Positions 51,734-59,434 of a stretch of DNA of 64,000 nt are shown piece after piece. The number at the start of each line of letters is the position of its first letter. Within the stretch, counting starts at the first letter, position 1. The notes below the pieces were generated by a model that searched no databases, was not told where the DNA came from, and was given only the letters and a program-made list of their open reading frames with translations. Both the position numbers and the translations under genes were made by a program. Location: NCBI GenBank assembly GCA_963747535.1, contig CAVVFX010000002.1, forward strand, positions 682,001-746,000, read 5' to 3'. This DNA comes from CAVVFX01 sp963747535. GTDB lineage: Bacteria > Acidobacteriota > Terriglobia > Bryobacterales > Bryobacteraceae.

Positions 51734-52594
51734 ATGAGTCGAACAATGATCGCCCGGGGCTCCGCCGGCGTCCTGCTATTGATGGGATGCTGGATGGCTT
51801 ACACACAGAGCCAGAAACCACCCGCGCAACTGACGCTGAATAAGGTCAAGGAAGACCTGTACGAGATAGAAGGCGACGGAGGCAATGTCGCGGTGTATGT
51901 GACCGGCGAGGGCGTGATCCTGATCGACGACAAATTCGAGCAGGACCACGAAGGCATCATGGAGAAGGTCAAGAGCGTGACCAGCCAGCCGGTGAAGTAC
52001 GTGATCAACACGCATCATCATTCCGACCACAGCGGCGGCAATGTGAAGTTCGTGGGCGCGGCCGAGATCATCTCGACGGCCAATGCACGCGCGAACATTG
52101 TGGAACATAAGCAGCCTGGCGCACCCGCCAACATGACTCCAGCCGGCGTGGTTTTTGACAAGCAGTGTTCGGTGTTTCTGGGCGGCAAGGAAGTGCGCGC
52201 CGAATACTTCGGACGGGGTCATACCAACGGCGACGCCGTGATTTACTTCCCTGCCCTGCGGACCCTCCACACCGGCGACCTCATGGCCGGCACCACTCCG
52301 CTGATCGACTACGGCGGCGGCGGAAGCGTAGTGGAGTGGACCAGGACGCTCGACGGGGCATTGAAGCTGGATTTCGACACGGTGATCCCGGGTCACGGCA
52401 AGTTAACCGATAAAGCCGGCCTGGTGACCTATCGGAATAACGTGGAGAAGCTGCGGAATCGTGCGGCGGGCCTGATCCGCGAGGGCAAGAGCCAGGAGGA
52501 AGTCGGCAAGGTGATGGCGGCCGAGTTTGGATGGGCGGCTAACAGCATGCAGATGCAGTGGAGTTTGCCGGGGATGATGAAGGAGTTGATGTAA
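51734..52594 (+). CDS. secreted MBL-fold metallo-hydrolase
   Basis: The 286-residue protein has a hydrophobic N-terminus (GSAGVLLLMGCWMAY), which may be a lipoprotein signal since Cys19 follows LLMG. The metallo-beta-lactamase fold is clear: VILIDDKFEQDH, NTHHHSDHSGG with metal ligands His94, His96, Asp98 and His99, then FGRGHTNGDAVIYFP, TGDLM and VIPGHGKLT. It may belong to the cyclase/glyoxalase-like group; the substrate is unknown. It is divergent from the TIMP-like gene, with 42 bases between the start codons. Confidence 0.9.
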   Translation: MSRTMIARGSAGVLLLMGCWMAYTQSQKPPAQLTLNKVKEDLYEIEGDGGNVAVYVTGEGVILIDDKFEQDHEGIMEKVKSVTSQPVKYVINTHHHSDHSGGNVKFVGAAEIISTANARANIVEHKQPGAPANMTPAGVVFDKQCSVFLGGKEVRAEYFGRGHTNGDAVIYFPALRTLHTGDLMAGTTPLIDYGGGGSVVEWTRTLDGALKLDFDTVIPGHGKLTDKAGLVTYRNNVEKLRNRAAGLIREGKSQEEVGKVMAAEFGWAANSMQMQWSLPGMMKELM

Positions 52595-52614
52595 CAGCAG
52601 GCTGAGTTGCAGCC

Positions 52615-52654
52615 GACAGACCACAAAAAACGATGGTCTGCCCTGGTCTGCCCC
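52615..52654. repeat. palindromic repeat copy 10 with a duplicated right arm
   Basis: GACAGACCA and TGGTCTGCC flank CAAAAAACGA, and the right arm is immediately repeated (CTGGTCTGCCCC). It lies between the convergent MBL and cimA genes. Confidence 0.75.
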
Positions 52655-52682
52655 ACGGGTCACTGCATGTCACAACAAGGAG

Positions 52683-54287
52683 CTACACGCCCCAGCAGTA
52701 GTCTTCTACGGCTTTTTCGATGCTTTCATCCTTTTCGGTGAGGCGCATCAGTTCCAGGCGGAGCGCGTCGAGGAGGGCCATCCAGCTGGCTTCGATAACG
52801 TCGTCCGAGACGCCTACGGTGCTCCAGCTCTTACGGTGGTCGGTCCATTCGACAAGCACGCGGACTTTCGCGGCGGTGCCCTTCTTGGAATCGAGCACGC
52901 GGACCTTATAGTCGGTGAGGCGGACGTCAGAAATTTGCGGATAGAGCGCGGAGAGGCACTTGCGCAGGCAGATGTCGAGGGCGTGGACCGGTCCATGACC
53001 ATGGGCCGTCTCGGAGTGGACGCCGTCCTGGGCACTGATGTTAACTGTCGCAGTGGAGCGCATCGGGCCGGTGCCGGAGCGGGTGGTGACTTCGTAACCT
53101 TCCACATCGAAGAAGTGCAGTCCGGGGCGCAACGCTTCGCGTACCATCAACTCGAAGGTTCCATCGGCAGCTTCGAGATCGGAGCCGAGAAATTCCATCT
53201 CCTTGATACGTTCCAGCAATTCGCGGCGGGCATCCTCGCCGAGACGTTCGAAGCCTTGCTGGCGGAGCTTATAGAGAATGTTACTTTTGCCGGAGAGGTC
53301 GCTGACCAGGACACGCTGCCGATTGCCGACCGACTCGGGCTTGATGTGCTCGTAGGTCGCGGAGTCCTTGAGAACCGCGCTGACGTGAATGCCGCCCTTG
53401 TGCGCGAAGGCCGACTGTCCTACGAAGGGCTGATCGCGGCGCATGGGCAGATTGGCCAGTTCGGCGATGTAGCGAGAGACCGATGCCAGTTGGATCAGCT
53501 TGTCGGGCCCGATGGTAGTGTGGCCGAGTTTCAGTTCCAGGTTGGCGATGACCGACGCGAGAGTAGCATTGCCGCAGCGCTCGCCGTAGCCGTTCATGCA
53601 GCCCTGTACGTGGGTCGCGCCCTCTTCCACGGCAGCGAGGGTGTTGGCGACTGCGACGTCGGAGTCGTTATGCGTGTGGATGCCGATGATCCCGTCGAAG
53701 CGCTGGCGGACCTGCGACACGATCTCGGCAAGGCGTCCGGTGAGGGTGCCACCGTTGGTATCGCAGAGGCACAGGACATAGGCTCCGGCGCGTTTGGCGA
53801 ACTCGAGGGTACGCAAGGCGAAGTCGGGATTATGGATGTAGCCGTCAAAGAAATGCTCGGCATCATAGACCACTTCTTTGCCGTGGTCAACCAGGTACTT
53901 CACGGTTTCGAAGATGAGCTGCTGGTTCTCTTCTTCGGTGACTCCGAGGGCGCGTTTGACATGAAAGTCCCAACTCTTGCCGAAGATGGCGACAACGGGA
54001 GTTCCGGCCTCGACAATGGCTTTCACACTGCGATCTTCGTGCACCGGGTTCTTGGCGAAACGCGTGGAGCCGAAAGCGGTCAGACGGGCGTGATGCAGCC
54101 GCAAGTGCTGGGCGCGTTCGAAAAATTCTTTGTCCTTGGGATTGGAGCCGGGCCAGCCGCCTTCAATATAGTCGATACCCAGCTCATCCAGCTTTTGAGC
54201 GATGAGCAGTTTGTCATCGACTGAGTAAGAGACGGCCTCGCCTTGGGTGCCGTCGCGGAGAGTGGTATCGAAAGTCGAAATGCGCAT
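52683..54287 (-). CDS. cimA: (R)-citramalate synthase
   Basis: CimA condenses pyruvate and acetyl-CoA to citramalate, a threonine-independent route to 2-ketobutyrate and isoleucine. The 534-residue protein has the isopropylmalate-synthase-type TIM barrel: FDTTLRDGTQGEAVSYSVDD, IGIHTHNDSDVAVANTLAAV, VQGCMNGYGERCGNATLAS and AFAHKGGIHVSAVLKD. A C-terminal LeuA dimer-type regulatory domain (SDVRLTDYKVRVLDSKKGTA) follows. The length and DGTQGEA motif distinguish it from LeuA. It is the last gene of ilvB-ilvN-ilvC-cimA. Confidence 0.93.
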   Translation of the reverse strand: MRISTFDTTLRDGTQGEAVSYSVDDKLLIAQKLDELGIDYIEGGWPGSNPKDKEFFERAQHLRLHHARLTAFGSTRFAKNPVHEDRSVKAIVEAGTPVVAIFGKSWDFHVKRALGVTEEENQQLIFETVKYLVDHGKEVVYDAEHFFDGYIHNPDFALRTLEFAKRAGAYVLCLCDTNGGTLTGRLAEIVSQVRQRFDGIIGIHTHNDSDVAVANTLAAVEEGATHVQGCMNGYGERCGNATLASVIANLELKLGHTTIGPDKLIQLASVSRYIAELANLPMRRDQPFVGQSAFAHKGGIHVSAVLKDSATYEHIKPESVGNRQRVLVSDLSGKSNILYKLRQQGFERLGEDARRELLERIKEMEFLGSDLEAADGTFELMVREALRPGLHFFDVEGYEVTTRSGTGPMRSTATVNISAQDGVHSETAHGHGPVHALDICLRKCLSALYPQISDVRLTDYKVRVLDSKKGTAAKVRVLVEWTDHRKSWSTVGVSDDVIEASWMALLDALRLELMRLTEKDESIEKAVEDYCWGV

Positions 54288-54319
54288 AAGCTATGGGCTC
54301 CAAAAGTCAAAACATTGGG

Positions 54320-54400
54320 CCACGAATGAACACGAATAAACACGAATAAGACAAGGAGTTTTTATTTTTCTTATTCGTGTTCATTCGTGTTCATTCGTGG
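54320..54400. repeat. large inverted repeat in the ilvC-cimA spacer
   Basis: The left arm (54320-54350) begins CCACGAATGAACACGAAT and ends AATAAG; the right arm (54370-54400) is its complement with one mismatch in 31. The loop is 19 bases with a T-rich part. In the ilv transcript this would be a very stable hairpin between ilvC and cimA. Confidence 0.9.
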
Positions 54401-54416
54401 CTAGATGTTTTTTGTT

Positions 54417-55451
54417 TTAGGCGGATACCGCTTGTTCTTGCGGGACGCCTACTTCTTTTTTCTTTTTGAGGAAGGTCATCATTTTACGAAGTTCGGCGCC
54501 GACCACTTCGATTTTCTGGTCGTGCTGGGCTTCGCGCATGTGGAGGAAGTTCTTGCGGCCGGTGCGGTTTTCCTCCATCCATTGGCGGGCGAAATCTCCG
54601 CTTTGAATTTCGTGCAGGATCTTCTTCATCTCCGCTCGGGTCTGGTCGGTGATGATGCGCGGACCTCGCGTATAGTCTCCATATTCGGCGGTATCGGAGA
54701 CGGAGAACCGCATGTAGTTGAGGCCGCCTTCGTAGATCAGGTCGACAATCAACTTCACTTCATGAAGACATTCGAAATAGGCCATTTCAGGGGCGTAGCC
54801 AGCCTCGACCAGGGTTTCGAATCCGGCCCGAATCAACTCCGACACTCCTCCGCACAGAACCGTCTGCTCGCCGAAGAGGTCGGTCTCGGTCTCTTCCTGG
54901 AAAGAGGTCTCGATGACTCCTGCCTTGAGTGTGCCGAGCGCCAGTGCGTAGGCTAGTGCATTTGGCAGAGCCTTGCCGGACGCATCCTGGTGAATGGCGA
55001 CGAGCGCCGGAACGCCGGAGCCATCCACATATAGCTCACGGACGCGATGTCCGGGGGCTTTCGGGGCGATCATCGTCACATCGATATCGGCCGGCGGCTT
55101 GATGAAGCCAAAGTGAATATTGAAGCCGTGCGCGAACATCAGCGTCTTGCCCTTCTTCATGTGGGGCGCGATATCGCTGTTGTAGAGGTCCGCCTGAATG
55201 TGGTCGGGGACCAGGATCATGAGAACATCGGCTTGCTGAGCGGCTTCGGAGACGCTGAGAACCTTGAGTCCGGCAGCTTCGGCTTTGCTCACCGACTTGC
55301 TGTTCGCCGGCAGGCCGACAACAACACTAACGCCGGAATCGCGCAGGTTCAGCGCATGAGCGTGACCTTGGCTTCCGTAGCCGATGATGGCAACAGTCTT
55401 GCCTTCGAGGTTCTTGAGGTTTCCGTCTTTTTCGTAATAGCGGTTGGGCAT
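54417..55451 (-). CDS. ilvC: ketol-acid reductoisomerase
   Basis: IlvC converts acetolactate or acetohydroxybutyrate to dihydroxy acids in valine and isoleucine synthesis, using NAD(P)H and magnesium. The product from ATG 55451 is 344 residues. It has the Rossmann motif VAIIGYGSQGHAHALNLRDSG, APKAPGHRVRELYVDGSGVP, and the C-terminal knotted domain with ETSFQEETETDLFGEQTVLC and FETLVEAGYAPEMAYFECLHE, which carries the magnesium-binding acids. AAGGAA precedes the start. The longer frame only translates the ACACGAAT repeat. Confidence 0.97.
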   Translation of the reverse strand: MPNRYYEKDGNLKNLEGKTVAIIGYGSQGHAHALNLRDSGVSVVVGLPANSKSVSKAEAAGLKVLSVSEAAQQADVLMILVPDHIQADLYNSDIAPHMKKGKTLMFAHGFNIHFGFIKPPADIDVTMIAPKAPGHRVRELYVDGSGVPALVAIHQDASGKALPNALAYALALGTLKAGVIETSFQEETETDLFGEQTVLCGGVSELIRAGFETLVEAGYAPEMAYFECLHEVKLIVDLIYEGGLNYMRFSVSDTAEYGDYTRGPRIITDQTRAEMKKILHEIQSGDFARQWMEENRTGRKNFLHMREAQHDQKIEVVGAELRKMMTFLKKKKEVGVPQEQAVSA

Positions 55452-55480
55452 GTAATAGTTCCTTAAAGTCAAAACAGCTA

Positions 55481-55563
55481 GCCACGAATGAACACGAATG
55501 AACACGAATATGAAAACCCAAAAGTCTTTGTTTTATTCGCGTTGATTCGTGTTCATTCGTGGC
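55481..55563. repeat. large inverted repeat in the ilvN-ilvC spacer
   Basis: The arms at 55481-55510 and 55534-55563 match at 28 of 30 positions around a 23-base loop. They have the same CCACGAATGAACACGAAT unit as at 54320. It occupies most of the gap between ilvN and ilvC. Confidence 0.9.
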
Positions 55564-55573
55564 CAAGTGTTTC

Positions 55574-56125
55574 TTAGACGTTTACTTCGTTGGGTTCTTC
55601 TTTGCCTGAGGTCGCCCGGGTAGTGACGGGCGGCTGCAGGCGTAGTTTTTTGGATTCGAGCGACATGGCGACTCCACCCGAACGGGTGACGTCAATCTCT
55701 CCGTAGCTACGCATGACTTCAATGAATTCTTCGAGCTTTTCGGTTTCTCCCGTGGCTTCCAACGCAAAGCCTTCTACCGAAGAGTCTACGACTCTGGCTC
55801 CGAAAATTTCGGCTTCTTTGATCACCGCGGTACGGCTGTCCTGCGCCGTCTTGACACGCACCAGCACCATTTCGCGGCAGATGGCGGGCGCATCGGTGAG
55901 ATCGGTGGCCTGTAGGACATTGATCAGCTTGTTCATCTGCTTGACCACCTGCGCGCGGAGACGCTCTTCCACATCGAACACGATGGTCATGCGCGAAAGC
56001 TCGGGATCGAGGGTGCGAGCGACTGTGAGACTCTCGATGTTGTATCCGCGAGCGCTGAGAAGACCGGTGACGCGCAACAGCGCACCGGGTTTGTTCTCCA
56101 GCAGAACTGAGATTACCTGTTGCAT
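55574..56125 (-). CDS. ilvN: acetolactate synthase, regulatory (small) subunit
   Basis: The 183-residue subunit has two ACT-like regions: VISVLLENKPGALLRVTGLL with NIESLTVARTLDPELSRMTI, and a C-terminal part with VDSSVEGFALEATGETEKLEEF. It activates IlvB and mediates valine feedback inhibition through the N-terminal ACT domain; the Gly-Asn region near residues 28-30 (GYN) is present. The start overlaps the ilvB stop (TAATG), so the two subunits are coupled. The C-terminal tail is Thr/Glu-rich. Confidence 0.96.
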   Translation of the reverse strand: MQQVISVLLENKPGALLRVTGLLSARGYNIESLTVARTLDPELSRMTIVFDVEERLRAQVVKQMNKLINVLQATDLTDAPAICREMVLVRVKTAQDSRTAVIKEAEIFGARVVDSSVEGFALEATGETEKLEEFIEVMRSYGEIDVTRSGGVAMSLESKKLRLQPPVTTRATSGKEEPNEVNV

Positions 56126-57870
56126 TACTTCGTCACCTCAACTTCGATATCCGCGGGCACTTCCACGGGACCTAACACCATTTCATTGATCGCACCGCCA
56201 GCCGGCACCATTGGGTACACGTTTTCCGTCGCCAGAACCTTCACGTTGAGAAGGAACGGGCCGGGCTCGCGGACAGCCTCTTCGAGCGCCTGCGCCAGTT
56301 CGGACGGCTTGGAGACCGTGCGTCCTTTGAAGCCGTAGGCGCCGGCAAGCTTCTCGACATCCGGGAAGCATTCGAGCGAGCAGGCACTCAGGCGGTTGTT
56401 GTAGAACAGATCCTGCCACTGGCGGATCATGCCGAGAACGCCGTTATTCATGACCACGATTTTGATCGGCAATTGATGCGCGGCAATAGTCGAGAGTTCA
56501 GGGATCGACATTTGGAAGCCGCCATCGCCGGCGATGGCGAAGACCAGTTTGTCGGGACGGGCGAATTGCGCGCCAATCGCCGAGGGAACGCCGAAACCCA
56601 TAGCGCCGAGTCCGCCGGAATTGATCCAATGACGGGGATGGTTGAAACGGATGAGCTGCGCAGCCCACATCTGGTGCTGTCCGACATCGGAGGTGACAAT
56701 CGCTTCCCCGCCCGAAAGACGGTCGATCTCGGTCATGAGGTGCTGGGGGGTGATGACATCCTCGAGGCGCGAAACATCGTAAGGATGTTCTTTCATCCAT
56801 TCGCGCACCTGGCTGTTCCACGCGGCGCGCGAGGCCGCTTTCTTGGGAGCTTCTTCAGCAGCAGTCTCTTCGAGGATGGTGTTCATCTTCTGGAGAACGC
56901 GTTTGACATCGCCGACGATAGGGATGTCGGCGATGCGGTTCTTGCCGATTTCCGCAGGGTCGATGTCGACGTGGATGACTTTGGCGTGCGGCGCGAAGGC
57001 CGCGAGCCGGCCGGTCACACGGTCGTCGAAGCGAACGCCCAGGGCGATCACCAACGAGCAATTGTACATGCCCATATTGGAAGCGTAGCTGCCGTGCATG
57101 CCGGGCATGGAGACATAATTCGGATGATTGGACGGCATGGCGCCGATACCCATCAGGGTGGTGACGACGGGGCAATCGAGGCGCTCCGCCAATTCCCGAA
57201 GGTCAGCGGACGCGTCACTCGCAATGATGCCTCCCCCTGCGTAGATGTAGGGCCGCTCGGCTTCCCACATCAGCTGAGTGGCGCGGCGGATCTGTCCGGC
57301 ATGACCTTCAGCCGGAACCTTGTAGCCGGGGAGATGAATGGAGGTCACGGGTGTATAGTGTCCCTGCGCCTGGAAGACATCTTTAGGAATGTCGACCAGC
57401 ACCGGGCCGGGACGGCCGGAGCCGGCGATGTAGAACGCCTCGTGGATGATTGACGGAAGGCTGGCGAGGTCTTTGACGAGGTAGTTGTGCTTGGTGCACG
57501 AACGTGTGATGCCGAAGGTATCGGCTTCCTGAAACGCATCACTGCCGATGAGTTTGCTGGTGACCTGGCCGGTGATGGCGACGATCGGGATGGAATCCAT
57601 CATGGCGTCCACCAGACCGGTAACAAGGTTGGTGGCACCGGGTCCGGAGGTGGCGCAGCAGACGCCCACTTTGCCGGTCGCGCGGGCATAGCCTTCCGCG
57701 GCGAAGGCGGCATTTTCCTCGTGGCGTACGAGGATGTGTTTGATGTGGTGGTCGTAGACAGCGTCGTACAACGGAAGGGTGACGCCGCCAGGATAGCCGA
57801 AGAAGACATCGACTCCCTCACGTCCCAGACATTCGAGCAGCATCTTTGCGCCGTTCATCAGGTTCGACAT
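56125..57870 (-). CDS. ilvB: acetolactate synthase, catalytic (large) subunit
   Basis: IlvB, a thiamine-diphosphate enzyme, joins two pyruvates, or pyruvate and 2-ketobutyrate. The 581-residue product has the N-terminal VFFGYPGGVTLPLYDAVYD with the activating glutamate following in HEENAAFAAEGYARATGK, TSGPGATNLVTGL, and the ThDP-binding GDGGFQMS...MNNGVLGMIRQWQ. It starts 106 bases downstream of the attenuator leader peptide stop, with the terminator between. It heads the operon with ilvN, ilvC and cimA, so the whole set should respond to branched-chain amino-acid supply. Confidence 0.97.
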   Translation of the reverse strand: MSNLMNGAKMLLECLGREGVDVFFGYPGGVTLPLYDAVYDHHIKHILVRHEENAAFAAEGYARATGKVGVCCATSGPGATNLVTGLVDAMMDSIPIVAITGQVTSKLIGSDAFQEADTFGITRSCTKHNYLVKDLASLPSIIHEAFYIAGSGRPGPVLVDIPKDVFQAQGHYTPVTSIHLPGYKVPAEGHAGQIRRATQLMWEAERPYIYAGGGIIASDASADLRELAERLDCPVVTTLMGIGAMPSNHPNYVSMPGMHGSYASNMGMYNCSLVIALGVRFDDRVTGRLAAFAPHAKVIHVDIDPAEIGKNRIADIPIVGDVKRVLQKMNTILEETAAEEAPKKAASRAAWNSQVREWMKEHPYDVSRLEDVITPQHLMTEIDRLSGGEAIVTSDVGQHQMWAAQLIRFNHPRHWINSGGLGAMGFGVPSAIGAQFARPDKLVFAIAGDGGFQMSIPELSTIAAHQLPIKIVVMNNGVLGMIRQWQDLFYNNRLSACSLECFPDVEKLAGAYGFKGRTVSKPSELAQALEEAVREPGPFLLNVKVLATENVYPMVPAGGAINEMVLGPVEVPADIEVEVTK

Positions 57871-57910
57871 ATGATTTTGGTTCTCTCTACCTCGAAGTTA
57901 TCGTTACACA

Positions 57911-57957
57911 ACAAAAAAGGCCATCAGCGGGGGTTCTTGCTCCCTGCTGATGGCCTT
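57911..57957 (-). terminator. attenuator terminator upstream of ilvB
   Basis: AAGGCCATCAGC and GCTGATGGCCTT are perfectly complementary 12-base arms (57946-57957 and 57917-57928), extended inward by G-C pairs to about 16 pairs. On the minus strand the stem is followed by TTTTTTGT. It lies between the leader peptide and ilvB, which makes it a classic intrinsic terminator for attenuation. Bases 57977-57986 at the end of the leader can pair with 57941-57950, a possible antiterminator. Confidence 0.9.
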
Positions 57958-57976
57958 GGTTTCTAACCGGAAAGCC

Positions 57977-58066
57977 TCAGACAGGGCCCGTAATGATGAC
58001 CGATACGACTACGAATACTACGCTAAGGAGTACGAGGAAGGTCCGGGATGTGAGGCTGGACGACAT
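57977..58066 (-). CDS. ilv operon leader peptide (attenuator, branched-chain rich)
   Basis: This 29-codon frame runs from ATG 58066 to TGA 57977. It begins MSSSLTSRTFLVLLSVV and continues with more Val and Ile, ending ITGPV. Fourteen of 29 residues are Leu, Val or Ile, including runs VVV and II. In enteric bacteria such leaders (IvbL, IlvL) sense charged tRNA: stalling on these codons prevents formation of the terminator that follows. The position just after a promoter and before the terminator and ilvB fits this exactly. No clear Shine-Dalgarno is seen, and the 5' leader would be only about ten bases. Confidence 0.85.
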   Translation of the reverse strand: MSSSLTSRTFLVLLSVVFVVVSVIITGPV

Positions 58067-58081
58067 TGAGACTAAAAGGTC

Positions 58082-58110
58082 AGTGTAGCTTGAAAGTTTC
58101 TTAAATGCAA
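58082..58110 (-). promoter_or_regulatory. candidate promoter of the ilv leader and operon
   Basis: On the minus strand TTGCAT (58105-58110) is followed after exactly 17 bases by TACACT (58082-58087). Transcription would start near 58075, about ten bases before the leader peptide ATG. Confidence 0.65.
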
Positions 58111-58160
58111 GGTAATTGATCTATTAGAAATGCTTATGGCCACTACGGCCGGGCTTCTGC

Positions 58161-58200
58161 CCGTAGGACCGACCACACAAAACGATGGTCTGTCCTACGG
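58161..58200. repeat. palindromic repeat copy 11, extended stem
   Basis: The arms CCGTAGGACCGACCA and TGGTCTGTCCTACGG match at 14 of 15 positions around CACAAAACGA. It lies between the divergent ilv operon and the TPR-protein gene. Confidence 0.75.
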
Positions 58201-58243
58201 GCGTTACGCGGGTGCGGTATGGCCCTCTGATACGATCCTTACT

Positions 58244-59383
58244 GTGCTGCTGAATCACGTGAGATCGCTGCTGCGCCTCTACTTAGCGCCGGCCGCGGCT
58301 ATGGGCGCGATCCTGGACCAGGGCAGCCTGCTATTTGCCAGCGTGGCGATGCTGATCGTGTCGATGATGACTCCGACGGGTCTCAGTTTCTATACCCCAC
58401 TGCTGGTTCTCGCCATCGTCTATGTTCCGGGCGTCCTGGTGCTCAGTAAGTTGCTGGCGCGCTTAGGAGGTGGGATGGGAGCCGTCTTTCAGCGCGACTA
58501 CTCACCACTCTTGACCTGCGCCGCGATGGCGTGGACTGCGGCAAATCTTCCGCTGGTTTTCGCGGGCCGATTGCTGCCACCGTCGATCTGGCTGATCGTC
58601 GCAGGACTGACGCTGCTCTATTTCCTCATCCTGATGTTCTTCGCGGTCCGCACGGTGTTCGGAACCGAGAACCGGGTGGCAGCGGTGGTGATTGCCTTAT
58701 CGTGGCTACCCTTACTGGCCGCGGTATTCCTTTGGGGACCGCTGCGATTTCTGCTGGGCTGGATCGCTTCCCCATTCTTTCTCTTTTACGCGTATTACTA
58801 CCTGGGAGGGGAGTTCAGCCACCTCGGCGCCGGATTACGGAGCCGGCAGACTTTTCACCGGATGCTGGAGGCTGCGGCGGTGAATCCCCACGACGGCGAA
58901 GCGCAGTATCAACTGGGACTTATTTACCAGGAGCGGCGCCAGTACACGGAGGCTATTCAACGCTTCAAGAACGCGATTGCCATCGACCCTGGCGAGACCG
59001 ATGCGCATTTCCAGTTGGGCCGCATTGCGCGCGAGCAGGGACGACGCCGCGACGCACTGCAACACTTCGAAGTGGTGCTGAATCAGGATGAGAAACACAG
59101 CCAGAACGAGATCCTGCGGGAACTTGGCGCGGTTTATCTGGCAGCCGCGCAGTACGAGGATGCACGCGGCTTCCTGGAGCAATACGTCACGCTACGGCCA
59201 TACGATCCGGAGGGCTTGTACTACGACGGACAGGCGCTGGAAGGGCTAGGGCGAATCGATGAGGCCCGTGCGAGGTATGCACAAGCGACCGAAGCGGATC
59301 GAACGGCACCGCGTTACCGCAGACGGGTGACGGCGAAATGGAGCCGGTTAGCTCAGAAGCAGATTCGCAAGCTCTCGTTGTGA
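58244..59383 (+). CDS. membrane protein with C-terminal TPR repeats (Yip1-like N-terminus)
   Basis: From GTG 58244 the protein is 379 residues. The first 190 contain about five hydrophobic segments (GSLLFASVAMLIVSMMTP, LLVLAIVYVPGVLVLSKLLA, LIVAGLTLLYFLILMFFAV, VIALSWLPLLAAVFLWGP) that may be a Yip1-like domain. At least three TPR units follow: NPHDGEAQYQLGLIYQERRQ, DPGETDAHFQLGRIAREQGR and a third near YDPEGLYYDGQALEGL. It is probably a scaffold at the inner membrane. The reading frame is open to 58130, but that part translates a repeat; the start is uncertain. Confidence 0.7.
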   Translation: MLLNHVRSLLRLYLAPAAAMGAILDQGSLLFASVAMLIVSMMTPTGLSFYTPLLVLAIVYVPGVLVLSKLLARLGGGMGAVFQRDYSPLLTCAAMAWTAANLPLVFAGRLLPPSIWLIVAGLTLLYFLILMFFAVRTVFGTENRVAAVVIALSWLPLLAAVFLWGPLRFLLGWIASPFFLFYAYYYLGGEFSHLGAGLRSRQTFHRMLEAAAVNPHDGEAQYQLGLIYQERRQYTEAIQRFKNAIAIDPGETDAHFQLGRIAREQGRRRDALQHFEVVLNQDEKHSQNEILRELGAVYLAAAQYEDARGFLEQYVTLRPYDPEGLYYDGQALEGLGRIDEARARYAQATEADRTAPRYRRRVTAKWSRLAQKQIRKLSL

Positions 59384-59410
59384 GAGAATGTCCGCTGAAT
59401 GCCTTCCACA

Positions 59411-59428
59411 GACAGACTGAAGTCTGTC
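59411..59428. repeat. 18-bp palindrome of the GACTgAAGTC family
   Basis: GACAGACTGAAGTCTGTC is almost perfectly self-complementary. It sits just before the TonB-type receptor gene start and is read through by the longer, unlikely frame from 59399. Confidence 0.7.
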
Positions 59429-59434
59429 ACACAT

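Noticed and set aside
52836..54224. 462-codon plus-strand frame opposite cimA
   Set aside because: Shadow of the citramalate synthase gene; no recognisable motif.
57871..58110. T-box or other riboswitch upstream of ilvB
   Set aside because: No T-box sequence or specifier stem was found; the leader peptide with branched-chain codons and the terminator explain the region better.
58130..58243. Upstream start for the TPR membrane protein at 58130
   Set aside because: The first 38 codons cover repeat copy 11 and overlap the ilv promoter region; the hydrophobic domain begins later.
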